Assembly: GCF_002994745.2 (NCBI RefSeq)
Contig: NC_037088.1
Location: forward strand, 45,190,911-45,254,910
DNA from: Rosa chinensis
Taxonomy: Eukaryota; Streptophyta; Magnoliopsida; Rosales; Rosaceae
Direction: 5' to 3'
Length of the DNA: 64,000 nucleotides
In this document: positions 33,830 to 45,937 of the stretch, piece by piece
Position numbering within the stretch: position 1 is the stretch's first letter
Layout of the letters: each line of letters begins with the position of its first letter
Translations under genes and position numbers: made by a program
The notes under the pieces: model-generated
What the model was told of the DNA's origin: nothing
The model's input: only the letters and a program-made list of their open reading frames with translations
Databases searched by the model: none

Positions 33830-36386
33830 CACTACTAGAATAATGTTAATAGACATCATGTCATAGACATCGGTCAAGAATTCACGCGATGTAAAAGAGA
33901 TTTCTAACATCAATTCTTGGAAATCCGATTTCTATTTGTATAACTAACATCAGTTATCATTTTTTACTGATGTCTGTGTTTTTTTACAAAATTTTGAGAA
34001 AGCGCGGAAACGACTAAGTACAAAATTGATGAGCCGGGGGAACAAAATTTCATTTGCCTCCAACACCTAGTCAGTTTCCCACGCGACAATTCTCTCTCAA
34101 ACCCTAGACACCACGACACCCGACGAACACCCGTCCTCCTCTTCCTCATCCTCCACCTCCGACCAGCACCCTACTGCTCTCTGCTGCAGCCACCGCCTCC
34201 ATTTTCCTCCTTCTCCGCCTCCGCCTCCGCTATCCTCCTCCTCCTCTTCCTTTGGCACACCTGTTCTCTCATCTCTCTTCTCAAATTCACCAGATCCGCC
34301 AAAGACGCAGTCCAAGCCGGAGCTCCGCCTTGCCCCTCCTCCTTCTCTTTTCTCCTTCCACCCCGACAGTATCACTTTCATCTTTATCCTATCAATTTTG
34401 CTTGAAATTCTCTTCATGTTCAGTGCGTTTTACATTCCTTTGTTGTTGGTTTTCGATATTGCAATGGGTTTGTGTAATTTGGAGGTGATGGAGTAATAGG
34501 TATTGGGTAGTCGATGATTTGCTAATAATCTGGTAGTTGTTGATGGAGTGATGGGTATTTCGTTTCTGGATTGTGTTTCTGGGTTTTGGGGTTGTGTTTG
34601 AGGTATATGTAATGGGTTTTGAGGTAGTTGTAATGTGTTTGAGAAGCTAAGCGCCTTCTTCTTCTTCACAGAGAACTAGAAAGAGAACGGGAAGCTCTCA
34701 AGGCCTCAATCATCTTCTCCAGGTAATAATCAAACCTCTCTTTCAGTTTTTCTATTTAATTGGAATTGATTTTCTTGCAGCAATTGCAACCATAAACCGT
34801 CATTGTTTCAATCACTGATACTATCTCTGCAACCTCTTTTTACTGAATATGGTTTGGTTTGTAGGTCTCTTTAATCAATTTGAAATTTTAGGATGTCAAT
34901 TTTATGTGCATTAGTTGAAAACAGAATACATGCAAATCACAAGGTTTTTTGCAGTAAATATATTTGCAGAAAAGTTAATCAAGAATCTCGGTAGCAATTA
35001 AGCAACAAGCTAAGGTTCAGTTTAACTATCTTGTCTTTGGTTGCTCAATATCAAGTAAAGGTGACACCCTTGTTTGCTGTTTCTGTTAGACTTGGGACTA
35101 GATTGACTACATTAGTTTTGGAAGGTAAAGGCTGGGTGATAGCTATTAACTTAGTACTGGAAGGTGAAATTTTGAGGAGAAGCATTAGTTTTGGATCTAG
35201 AGTGAGAGTGGATACATTTGAGTAGTGGTTGCAAGGAAGGGAAAGATGTTTGGAACTCTTCTTTGTACATTGGTCTTGTGGAAATAAAAACTGTTATGAT
35301 ATGGTTGTGCTCTGCGTGTCAGGGGTCTTTACCGAGCTTATTAAGCAAATGCAAGTAGAAGGTGCGCAGGTATGGGTTTCTTTGATGCCTCTCTTTATGG
35401 TCCTTTTAATGCTGGGGATAATTTGTTGATTGTCCAATGGTACTGCTAGATCTTAGCTTATAATCATTTCTAGGAATTATGTTTGCTCTTGTTGTGAGAT
35501 TGGAGTTTCCATTGCTCTATCCTTTTTAAAAATGTAAATTGTAACTAACACTAACCCTTTCTTTCATTATATCCAACTTTTCTTTATCTAGCAAATTTTT
35601 TAACCAAATAGATAACCTGGGATTTTAGTCAAAGTATTATGTTGTGACTAGTTCACTTTCATTTATGCCAATATGCCTTGGTACGACCTTGCAGGTTGAG
35701 GAGTTGTATTCATTGGACATTGATTCTCTGAACAATCTGAGGTATGTCAGTAGCTGTTTAGGCTTTTGCCACCCTATTAGATATATTTATATAATTTGTT
35801 TTAAGTTTATATCTTACTGCCACTGATTTGGTTTTTACCCTTGCAATATTATCAATATCGAAGGGTTGAAAAATTATGTTTCATTCATAGAGTTGAGTTC
35901 ACCAAATGTTACTTGTACCTAGTCTATTCTTTGTCGAAATTATGATTTTTTTGAGTGACCATTAAAGTACTCTATGGGTAGTATGAGCTTAGACAATGCA
36001 TTTCTGGTGGTTAATTTCCTCAATGCAGCTTTAGTCCCCATAGCTTAGTTAAATGATGACTAATGTCAAGGTTGAGTCAATGGAATTTCAAACTTTCTAG
36101 TTGATGCTCATGCAAGAAGATGAATGTAAATTGTCATGAGGGAATAACTGGTACATGTGGCTTTGGTCACGAATGATTGATGCTTCAAGACATGGGACAG
36201 GGGATGGGCAATTGGTTTTGAGAGTCGCGTTGCAGGTTTGCTTTCTTTCTTGTAAATGCTACTCATAGATGAATCACTTCACAGGTCCTTTGTCAAATGC
36301 TTGATTCTGTAAATTAGCTAGCTGTTATATACGAGATAGATTCTTTGTTTGTATCAAATGCTTGACTTGTTCAGTAGAATACTTGG
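33830..36386 (+). mobile_element. Second CACTA-type element, left part, with exon-like captured pieces
   Basis: Starts CACTACTAGAATAATG followed by GACATC/GATGTC subterminal repeats (33845-33980). A leader-like, C-rich segment follows (34090-34360), then exon-like pieces with good splice borders: 34672-34722 (acceptor TTCACAG, donor GTAATA) and the two UCH-like exons listed separately. The right end is missing; the Ty3/Gypsy element interrupts this region at 36387 and unit 3 sequence resumes at 48602. Confidence 0.55.
35322..35741 (+). pseudogene. Two exons of a UCH-type (UCH37/UCH2-like) ubiquitin C-terminal hydrolase
   Basis: Exon A (35322-35369) encodes GVFTELIKQMQVEGAQ and ends at a GT donor. 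Exon B (35695-35741) encodes VEELYSLDIDSLNNLR between an AG acceptor and a GT donor. Joined in this order they match the start of plant UCH37-type deubiquitinases as I recall them. The catalytic Gln/Cys/His exons do not follow. The fragment lies behind the CACTA end at 33830, so transduplication is the likely origin; a leftover of a local gene is the alternative. Confidence 0.65.
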
Positions 36387-36837
36387 TGTACATACTAGGG
36401 AAGTCTTCACTAGGTTTGGCACTATAGGGTGGGGCCCATCGGGACTCCCAGGTACTATGCCATGGGCCGGGTTCATGACCCACCATGGCGGGGCTCATGG
36501 GGGTGCCACCCCCGGGCACCCAGGGCCCGGGGCATGGCTAGCACAACCCATCTAATTACACAACAGAGGGCTGATAAGGCATCAGGGGAGCAGCATGCGT
36601 CCCACATTGAAGATAGGGGAAACTCCTTTCCCATGCTCGAGTATTAAAGAATCAGTACAACTACCTTTTACGGGTAATAACTCCTTTATCCATTATTTAC
36701 TTGATACTCTTACATATTAGTTTCTCACTCAGGTATCCTCTAACGTTGTATTCTTGATTCAGGATCTAGGAGTGGGATCGATATCCCGGACGGTATAGCA
36801 TTCTGTGTGAGGTACCCGGAGAAAGCCACCAGAAACA
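36387..36837 (+). repeat. 5' LTR
   Basis: Starts TGTACATACTAGGG and ends CCAGAAACA. A primer-binding-site region begins TTGGCGCGCCAGATAAGGG at 36838. Confidence 0.92.
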
Positions 36838-36865
36838 TTGGCGCGCCAGATAAGGGAGATCCATC

Positions 36866-38640
36866 ATGACAGGAGAGGGTAGAAGTGTCGCCCGGGCATT
36901 GATATTCTCTCCGGGTACTTCATCAATAGAAACGCCAAGTGTTGGAAGAGAAATGCATGGTCTCGGATTCTTGGACCCACAGAGCACGGGCAATCCACCA
37001 ATCACCCAGCACCCGCAGGCCCCGGATCAGGTAGCTCTGGTATCGGAGTTGGAGTCTATGCGAGCGGAGATCGCAGCTTTCCGAGAATAAGCTAGGATTG
37101 ATCGGGAACAACAAAGAACCGATAGGGAAACAAACCGCCTTTCGCAACAAAGACTGCAGGAGCTGGAAGATGAAAATACTGCGCTGGCCCGAGCACTAGA
37201 CAAGAGGCACCAGCACAATGAGGCACTCACCCAAGCCCTGGCTAGAGCATCCCAAGTAGCAACAGACGTAAATGCTGCTCCGGTAACGGTAGGCCCCGGC
37301 CTCTCCCTAACCCCGTCTTCGGAAAGCAGTCACCGGATGATCCAGGTACCAGTAGACTTATTCCCGGAAAGTTTGAGGCATCTGCCACCACCCCCGTTAC
37401 CACAGCTAGTTCAAAGTGACCCACCTGTAACCGACCCAAACACGGTGTTGCTTTTGCAAATGAGCAACTCTTTGCGTGCCCTGCAGGCAATGGTAGAGGC
37501 CACAGAGAATAGGGACACCCGGAGAGCCCTGACCATGTACGAGGACCGTCTGGGTCTTTTCACCCAACAAGTTAGAGGCGCCATTCGAGCGAATATATCA
37601 AAACCACTGAAGATGACTATACGGGAGTTAGAGACCCATACCAACACCTACAGGCCTTTCGATCCCAAACAAGCGCTAAGGGATATACGGATGCGGTGTG
37701 TTGTAATATGTTCCAGGAGACCTTGTCAGGGGAGGCTTTGAGTTAGTTCTATGAACTGCTGGCCGGTTCTGTAGGGAACTTCAAGGAACTAGCTGACAAG
37801 TTTGTAGCTCGATTCATCTTACGTACTGATGGGATACACACCCCAAAGGGCCTGCTAAAGGTCCAGCAGGGGGAGAATGAAACTTTGAAGTTTTTTGTTA
37901 ATCGATGGCAGGCGTCTACCGCTAAGTGCCGGGACCTTAATAAAGAACTTGCGGAGCTGGCTTTTAGGAGGGGCTTAAGGCGTGGAGAATTTCTCTACGG
38001 GATTAATCATAACCCTCCGGCTAACTACGACGAGCTGATGGCTACGGCCATCAGACACACCCAGGCTGAATTCGAAACGTATGGGGACACCCCCAGACTA
38101 GAGCTAAGGGTTTCCACCCCTGCCCCAGTGGTCAGGAATGCGCCACTAAAGAGGGAGTGGGTCCATAGTCAGGACCGGTCACCCCATACCTCTACCAAGA
38201 GAAGCAAAGAGTCCTCGTCCAGGTCCAACAGTTACGGGACCACTCAGCCTCACCGGGAGCAAAGGGCACAGCAGGCCCCGCGAACACCACCATCACCCTG
38301 GTATGAGGTGTTCACTATCCTCAACTCTTCATACGAGACTATTTGGAACGAGAACAAGGATGAGATACCTGGACCACCGCCGAGGAAGTTCCCGAAGAGT
38401 AAACTTACCCAGCAGGATACCGGAAGGTTCTGTACATATCACGAGGATGCTGGGCACAATACCAATCTTTGCGTTCGTGGTTTTAAAAAATACTATCGAG
38501 TCGCTTATCCAGAAGGGCAAGCTTCAGCGGTACCTGCCTGCAAAAGAGATAGGAGCTATAGACGTGTACGGCCAGATCTTCACGATCCACGGTGGGGGCC
38601 CGAAAGAGTTGCTTCCAAAGTGGAAGAAGCGAAATTCTAG
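36866..38640 (+). pseudogene. Ty3/Gypsy gag, broken
   Basis: The ATG at 36866 follows the primer-binding site closely. A TAA at 37088-37090 interrupts a coiled-coil-like, Arg/Gln-rich N-terminal part. The frame reopens to 37741 and then shifts; the core gag region (FVARFILRTDGI, GLLKVQQGENETLKFFVNRW, FRRGLRRGEFLY) continues in another frame from about 37740. A zinc-binding motif (CTYHEDAGHNTNLC) lies at about 38432-38475. Capsid/nucleocapsid function is inferred from the family. Confidence 0.85.
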
Positions 38641-39430
38641 TTTCGATCACCCGAAAGTTTTCAATTTCCACAAGGCCTCGCAACAAGACGAAGGCACCGG
38701 GTGGAAATCCGTCACATTCCTGCAACAGGAGGATGCTGATCTCAAGATGCCTCATGATGATCCCTTCCTGATCACGCTCCAAATGGACCATTACATAATG
38801 TCCAAGGGTACTCATGGATACCGGGGCCTCGGTTAGCGTATTATTTCGCGACGCATACAAAGCTTTAAACAGAGGAAGGGCCAAGCTGTCACAAGATAAT
38901 GAGCCCCTCATTAGTTTTTCAAGAGATATCATCCAGCCACTCTGATCAGATTACCTATCGATCACGGTAGGGGAGAGTTCGAATTGCTCAACCATCAAAA
39001 CAGAGTTCATTGTAGTTGATTGTGCCTTATCCTATAATGCTATCCTGGGTCGACCGGCACTCTGGCGTCTGAAAACCTTCATTGCAGGTCACATGCTAGT
39101 GATAAAGGTGCCAACCCTAGTTGGCATCGCCACCATTCAGGGTGATCAGGCTGCTGCGAGGCAATGCTATTCTTTGACTGTATCTCGTGGCAAGGGAAAG
39201 TCTGAGATGTTGCCCGTAGCTACTAATCCTCTGACAGACAGGTACGAGGATCCCAGAGATGATACTGACTCTGACGAAGAACGGCCCGATGCCATGGAAG
39301 ACATTGAAGAAGTAGTACTATCAGAGCAGTTCCCGGACAGGACTGTCAAGGTAGGCACCAGGCTGCCTTCGGTTATCAGGGAAGAGTTGATTTCGTTCCT
39401 CCGCTTTAACGCATCCGCTTTCGCTTAGTC
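38641..39430 (+). pseudogene. Ty3/Gypsy aspartic protease region
   Basis: The catalytic triad motif DTGAS is at 38817-38831, followed by VSVLFRDAYKALN. A later AILGRPAL is the conserved ILG motif of retroviral-type proteases. A TGA at about 38942 and a TAG at 39426 break the frame, which is the same frame as the RT downstream. Confidence 0.85.
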
Positions 39431-40830
39431 ATACGAGGATATGCCCGGTATACCAACTGAGATAGCCACACACAACCTTAGCATTATTCCTTCCTCGGCA
39501 CCGGTAAGACAAAAGTGAAGAGCCTTCACACATGACAAGTACCGGGCTATCCAGGTTGAAGTGAAGAAGTTGATGGCCATCAACTTTGTCAGGGAAGTGA
39601 CATACCCCTGATGGTTAGCCAACGTGGTCATGGTACCAAAGAAATCTCCAGGATCATGGCGCATGTGTGTGGACTACACAAATCTCAACCGAGCATGCCC
39701 TAAGGATAGCTTCCCGCTCCCACTAATTGACCAACTAATTGACTCCACTGCTGGATACCGGTTACTCAGTTTCATGGATGCGTTCAGTGGATACAACCAA
39801 ATTCGAATGAACCCTGTAGACAAGGAGCACACTGCCTTTACCACAGACAAAGGTCTCTATTGCTACCAGGTCATGCCCTTCGGATTGAAGAATGCAAGCG
39901 CCACTTATCAGCGACTTGTCAACTCCATGTTTGAAGAAGTCAACAGTACTATCATGGAGGTATACGTGGACGATATGCTGGTAAAAAGTTTAACCTCAGA
40001 GGATCACGTAGGCAACTTGTCAATTGTCTTCGCCATCATATTACGTAACGGTATGCAGCTTAACCCACATAAGTGCATCTTTGGTGTCAAGGTAGGAAAG
40101 TTCCTCGGGTACATCATTAACCACAGGGGAATTGAGACCAATCCAGAGAAGGTGCAGGTTATATTAGACATGGTATCCCCAACCTACCGGAACGAGGTCC
40201 AATCTCTTACAGGTAAAGTAGCCGCCCTGTCAAGATTCATCTCCAGGCTGACGGACAAGTGTACTCCTTTCTTCAGGCTATTTAAAACCCAACACGTCGA
40301 GGTAATAGCTTGGACCGCTGAGCACGAAGCTGCCTTTCTTAGCCTAAAGGCATACTTGGCAGAGGTACCTCTACTTTACAAACCTATTCCAGGAGAAATG
40401 CTCTACTTATATCTTGCCTCATCTTAGACGGCCGTGAGCTCCAATCTTATTAGGAAGGACTCTGATTGTGAGTACCCGGTGTACTACGCTGGAAAAGGTT
40501 ACACTGGTGCAGAATCCAGATACCCGGACATTGAAAAAATGGCATTGGCCCTCCTGGTATCGGCCCGGAAGCTTAGACATTACTTCCAGGCACACTCGAT
40601 CACCGTTTTCACTAATCACCCATTGAGGCAGGTTTTGCACAAGCCAGAGACATCGGGCAGGTTAATTAAATGGGCCATCGAATTGGGGGAATTCGATATC
40701 AAGTACCAACCCCGAACAGCTATGAAGGGCTAGACAGCGGCAGATTTTATTTCTGAGTCAATTCCCTCTCATAGCCCACCCCCAGGATCACCTGGGCCAC
40801 CAACCCCGGATCCACCTCCACCAAGCACTT
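39431..40830 (+). pseudogene. Ty3/Gypsy reverse transcriptase and RNase H
   Basis: The RT core runs from about 39610: WRMCVDYTNLNRACPKDSFP, LLSFMDAFSGYNQIRM, VMPFGLKNASATYQRLVNSM, and the active-site YVDD at 39963-39974. RNase H follows in the same frame after a stop at about 40425 (YAGKGYTGAESRYPDIEKMA, TNHPLRQVLHKPE). Stops at about 39610, 40425 and 40731 inactivate it; no frameshift is seen between protease and second RNase H. Confidence 0.92.
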
Positions 40831-40835
40831 GGCGA

Positions 40836-41384
40836 TTGTATGTTGATGGAGCGTCTAACAAAAGGACAAGTGGCGCCGGTATCCTGCTAATTAGCCCGGA
40901 CGATCAAGTCTACGAGTACGCCCTCAAATTTGCCTTCAAGGCATCCAACAATGCCGCAGAATACGAGGCACTCATAGCAGGTCTACAGATCGCCCGGGAA
41001 CTAGGTGTCCAGCACTTTAGTATCTTCAGTGATTCTCAGTTAGTCATGAACCAGGTCAGCGGTAACTTCGAGGCAAAGAAGCCCCACATGTCCTCTTACC
41101 AGGCCGTAGCCCGGGCACTGGTTCAGAGATTTACCTCCTGCATTTTCACCCAAATACCAAGAGCAGAGAACGACAAGGCAGACGCCCTTGCTAAGATTGC
41201 GGCAACTTCTCCAAGTCCTACCTACGGGGCCACCAAGGTCGAATTACTAGAAAGGCCTAGCACTTCTAAAACGGTGTCAGAAATATTCACAGTGGACCAC
41301 ACAGCCTCCTGGATGGACCCAATCTTAAAGTACATGGTGGACGGTCTAGCACCGGACGATAAGGTCGAGGCCAGGAGACTCTAG
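40836..41384 (+). pseudogene. Ty3/Gypsy second (archaeal-type) RNase H domain
   Basis: It starts YVDGASNKRTSGAGILLI and has NNAAEYEALIAGL, FSDSQLVMNQVSG and NDKADALAKIA. These carry the D-E-D-D residues of type I RNase H. A second RNase H between the first RNase H and integrase is known from Tat-lineage elements. It ends at a TAG at 41382-41384. Confidence 0.88.
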
Positions 41385-42535
41385 CTAAGGTCAGCTCGAT
41401 ACACGATCATGAACGGAAAATTATACAGAAGAGGTCACTGCTTCCCCAACCTGAAGTGAGTAACACTGGAGGACGGTCACAAAATAATGAAGGACACATA
41501 CACGCTGATGTATGCGGTAACCATGCTGGAGCCCGGTCTCTTGCACACAAGACCCTAAGGTCAGGATATTTCTGGCCAACCATGTCGGCCCTAGCTCAAA
41601 CAATATCTAGTTCTTGCCACAAGTGCCAAATGTATGCAAATATCCCAAGGGCACCGCCCATTGCCCTTTCCATCCTCCTTGCACCTTGGCCATTCTGCCA
41701 GTGGGGCCTGGACCTAATCGGTAAACTTCCCACATCAGTGGGACAATTCAAATACGCCATTGTCGCTGTAGACTACCAAACAAAGTGGGTAGAAGCAGAA
41801 CCTCTTGTCGCTATCACCACGGAAAAGGTAAAAAACTTCCTGTGGAAGAACATCTACTGCAGGTTTGGAGTCCCGGACACCATAGTCACGGACAATGGTA
41901 CCCAATTTGACAATGATGAGTTGAGGGTTTACACCGAAAACTTGGGCACTAGAATCCTCTATGCATCCCCGGCTCACCCCCAGACCAATGGTTTGGTCGA
42001 GGCTGTCAACAAGATAATTAAGAAGATACTGAAGAAGAAGCTCGATGAAGCCAAGGGTCTTTGGGCTGCTAAACTCCCGGAGGTGTTGTGGGTTATCAGG
42101 ACCACGGCAACGGAGGCCACCGGGGAGACCCCTTTCTGCATGGCTTTCGGATCTGAAGCGGTTCTCCCCATTGAAACACAAATCTAGAGTCCCAGGATCG
42201 AATACTTCAATGCGGGTACCAACTCAGAGGGCCTACAGCTCGATGCTGATTTACTCGAGGAATGAAGGGATGTGGCACACATGCATAATTTGGCAAACAA
42301 GCGGAGGATAGCTCGTTATTATGATGCCAAGGTCCAATCCCGGACATTAAAGTTAGAGGACTGGGTCATGAAGCAGGTCTACCCATAACCCCGCCAGCTG
42401 GATCCATCCTGGACAGGCCCTTACGAGATCATCGAAGAGGTAGGCCCCGCAACCTTTTACATCCGGGACACGGACGGAGTCGTTTCCCGGCATCCATGGA
42501 ATACCCAGCGCCTACGGTACTATTACAAGTAGCTC
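41385..42535 (+). pseudogene. Ty3/Gypsy integrase
   Basis: The zinc-binding HHCC part (HAGARSLAHKTLRSGYFW, CHKCQMYA) is followed by the catalytic core: the D of WGLDLIGKLP, D of TDNGTQFDND, and E of NGLVEAVNK. The core is in a different frame from the RNase H domains, so a frameshift lies at about 41385-41455. The C-terminal part (DPSWTGPYEIIEEVGPATFY) continues past stops at about 42186, 42264 and 42387 to a TAG at about 42531. Confidence 0.9.
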
Positions 42536-42909
42536 CCGGAGCATGTCCTAGCTTTTGCTTTTTGACCATACAGCTATGGCAAGCTACCCATCGGGTACTC
42601 ATTCTGTATTAACCACCATGTGGTACTTGAATGGAAAAACGAATTATTCAGACCATTTCTAGCACTTTTTTACCTACACCGGGCATTCCCGGACATAGCT
42701 ATTGTCAGTTACTCTATTCCGGTAATAAGTGATGCAAGTAAATGCTCAAGACAAGGTATAAAATCCTAGAAATTTTAATTCCTTTCCAATTCCCATTCAA
42801 GTTCAAAAAATTTCCGTTCACAAAAAACCCAGACTACCAGGCAAAGGAATTAAGCCATTGTTCAGGGCAAGGATAATTTATACTAAAAAAAAAATCTACT
42901 AAAATACTA
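42536..42909. other. Spacer between integrase and the antisense gene
   Basis: Convergent 3' ends of the sense pol and the antisense gene. No coding is seen; a poly-A tract lies near 42885. Confidence 0.5.
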
Positions 42910-45243
42910 CTAATCATGAGCAGTACTCTGAGATCCACCGGCACCCTCCTTGGCAGCAGCCTCCTGCTCCTTCTTCTTCTCAAGGAGCCCCCGCCTGAAC
43001 TTGGCCTCATCTAAGTACCCGGCTGCCACCCACTCTCTGTATTTCATGATCATGGCCTTGTCCTGAGCCTTTAGCAACATGTCAATCAGCTCTTGGGAAC
43101 CCTGGTATTCGGCAACGGCCTCTTGCCTTTCCACAGGAAGACGCTCCTCTAGGCTCTCCGCTCTCGCCTTCCATGATGTGGCAGACTCTGCAGCTTCCCT
43201 CTCCGAGTCCCGGGCACTCTTAACCTCGTTCCTCGCCCCGGACAACTCACCTTCGAGCTCGGCGATCCGTCGCTTCGCTGCCTCCAGCTCGGTCACCAGG
43301 GGACTTAAGGACTCTACCTTCTTCTTCAATAGGTCCCGCTCCTTCTCCAGCTTGCCCTTCTCCCCATGAAGATACTTCACTTGCCCGGGGAAACTGCTAA
43401 CCTCCTCCTTCAAGTACGTATCTTCCTCGCTAGCGTCGATAGCGTACATGTTGAACAGTGACTGCAAACACCCCATTAGCACACGAATAATACAAACATT
43501 TAGAAAGGATAAGGTAGGTCTCATACCCGCATCAGTGATTCCCGGGCGAGGCGACGATTCTCTTGCGAGGTGTTGTCCTTCGCCCGTACCCGATCGAGGT
43601 CTATATCCTTCAAATAGGCAAGCATAGAGCGCACGAACTTTTCATTAGCGACCCCGTACTCGCTCAGCAATTGTTTGATAGGCTTCTTGGGGACTATTGG
43701 AATAGCAGGGGACAAGAGCCCGAGTGACGACGACACTTCCAATCCCGGAGGATTTTTCTGTTGTTTCTTAGGCTCCGCCCCCTTGACGTCCCTACCAATG
43801 TAGGTAACGTCCTCCTTGTTCCCGCTCCGATGGCGGTGCCTATGGTGCCTCTTCTTCTCACCAGGTAGCAAAGCTTCCTCGCTCCCGGCAGACCCGGCAG
43901 ACAGAGATGATATAGAGCCAGACACCAGCGCCTATCCTCTTCCGGTATCAACAATAGTGACATTGTCTCCTGCAAGAGGCTGATCGCTCTGGGTTACGGG
44001 GGCCTTAGGATCAGGGTGCTCGTACCCATTGTCGTCAATCTCGAGGAGAAGTTCATTAAGGGAACGGCCGTAGCCTTCGTCGAGAGATCGACATCGATGT
44101 GTGGAGCATCTTCTCCTTGGCTCATAAGCATATCCATTAACACGTTGTCATTCATCCTGTCGTCTTCCTTGCCCTTCCGGGGTTTCCTCTTTGGCACTTT
44201 CACTGCAAGCAATTTGAAGAATCAGTCCAAAAAAAAAATATATATATATATATACACACACACACACGCACACACAAACACGAGTGATAGAACAGAAAAT
44301 CAGCCTCACCGGGAAGTCTCCCTAGGCCTAGCTTATTTAGTACGGAGTACCGGATAAACCTATAGGAGGATCTCTCTTCCTCACTCCATACAGCGTATAC
44401 CTGGGCTATCCATTTTCTCTCGACATCGGACAGTGAGTAGGACTGATCTCCGATGGCCTAAAAGGTACCCGTTAGATACCATTTCTTATTCCTTAGCTGC
44501 CAATGCCCCCCGGCAAGGAACACTTTATTCCTCCACCTTTTGCTTATTGAGGAAGGCATATCGGTAACTAGGGGCTCATAGTCCCGAGCAGCAAACGTTA
44601 CAGTACCTATACATGATTGTTTCCTCGAGTAGAGGACCCGGTACACGGCTTTGAATTCGTTGATAGTGGGCCACCCTTGCTGGTACAAGTCCCACATGGC
44701 CATCATACTCAAGAGTTGTCGCCAGGCGTTCGGAGTCAGCTGCCCCGGTGACAGGTTCAGCATCCGCAGTAGATACTGTAGTCACCGGGGCAGCGATAGC
44801 GATAGCCCTTGGTGGAACTGGTTCTCGTGTAGAGCCACCCATCCCGGAGGAGGATTCGTAGCTATCTCTCCTACTTTGAGAGGTCTAAGCTCTACATCGT
44901 CTGGTATTCCCCAATTCAATCTCATAGCGATGATCTCCTTCATAGTCATACTTCACTCAGGCTCATCGCATACAGTCCCGTCTACTAAGGTGTACCTAGG
45001 TTTCGGGATGCCCTCGGGAATAGCCACTATGACTACCGGCGCCTCCGCAGATCCATCCTCACTCTCACCTTCGTCGGTCTCCTCACTACTCTCAGAGAAC
45101 AACCCAGTTGAGGATCCGGTATTCTCCGCTAATTCCTTCCTGGTTCTACTTCGCTCCAAGTACCTATCGATATCCGCTTCCGCTTGTCTTGCGGAAGATT
45201 GATATGACGATCCCGCATCCCCAGCCTTGGTTTCTGATTCCAT
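42910..45243 (-). pseudogene. Antisense additional gene of the LTR element (Transposase_28-like domain plus coiled coil), probably spliced
   Basis: On the minus strand an ATG at 45243 opens an acidic, Ser/Glu-rich N-terminus. It is followed by a domain with LTPNAWRQLLSMMAMWDLY, FKAVYRVLYSRKQ and KRWRNKVFLAGGHWQ, which resembles the 'putative gypsy type transposon' family (Pfam Transposase_28). A basic NLS-like segment (VKVPKRKPRKGKEDD, about 44200), a His/Arg-rich stretch (EKKRHHRHRHRSGNKED, about 43850) and a long heptad-like coiled coil (about 43420-42950) follow. A clear intron lies at about 43462-43530 (donor GTATGAG, acceptor TTTGCAG). In-frame stops near 44453, 44791 and 44953 suggest more introns or decay. 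Function unknown; antisense extra ORFs are known in Tat-lineage elements. Confidence 0.7.
44229..44281. repeat. Poly-A / (TA)n / (CA)n microsatellite
   Basis: A run of A, then TA repeats, then CACACACA with a few interruptions, in an intron-like part of the antisense gene. Confidence 0.9.
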
Positions 45244-45937
45244 CCTAAGAACTATGTCAACCCAGGCCTCAAAATTCGCTATCTGGAATCAGAAACACAT
45301 GGGTTAGCCTAAGTCGTAGATCTAAGACTTAATGAAAGCGCGGATCACTCCCCACTTTCAGAACCCAGAAAGCCAAAACAGAACCTAGAAAATCGAACAA
45401 ACCCAGAAATTAAAAATCAACATAAAACCCTAGAAAAAGCCCAGTTTTCTCCAGATACTACCTACAGGCAACCTACACTAGCATTATTCTTGTTCTTTTT
45501 TTACACGCAAACAACGCATAGAAAAGAAAACGCACAACAGAAAACATCCATGGCAGAAATAGAAACGACAGAACAAACAAAATCATACAAACAAGGCGAG
45601 AGAGATCTAACCTTTTCTTCAACAGGCGATCGATCTATCACTCCGCAAGTATGCACGATACTTCTCCCTTAGCTGTTCCTTTTCCTTGCTGCAAATCTTC
45701 AGAGTTTTCTGAGAGAGTTTTAGCGAAAGTGAAGGGAAACTGTCAGTTTCCCTCTTAAATTCAATCTCCAAAGCATCGCAGCCGTTGAAGACGAAAGGCC
45801 TTCAACCACAGGATCACTACACGTGTCCCATGCATCTCCCCACGCCTCGAAACCGTCAGTTGATGGGACGGGCATTTATTGCACAGCCCACTCTGCCCCA
45901 CGTGGCTGACATGCACTACCAACCCTTCCGGGTATCA
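45244..45937 (-). promoter_or_regulatory. Leader and possible promoter of the antisense gene
   Basis: Upstream (on the minus strand) of the ATG at 45243. Leader-like, pyrimidine-rich sequence continues to about 45750 with intron-like stretches. No clear TATA box. Promoter role is inferred from position. Confidence 0.3.

Noticed and set aside
38483..38932. A 149-codon minus-strand frame opposite gag/protease
   Set aside because: Shadow frame with no domain; the DTGAS motif is on the plus strand.
41735..42181. A 148-codon minus-strand frame opposite integrase
   Set aside because: Shadow of the integrase coding sequence; the plus strand carries all catalytic motifs.
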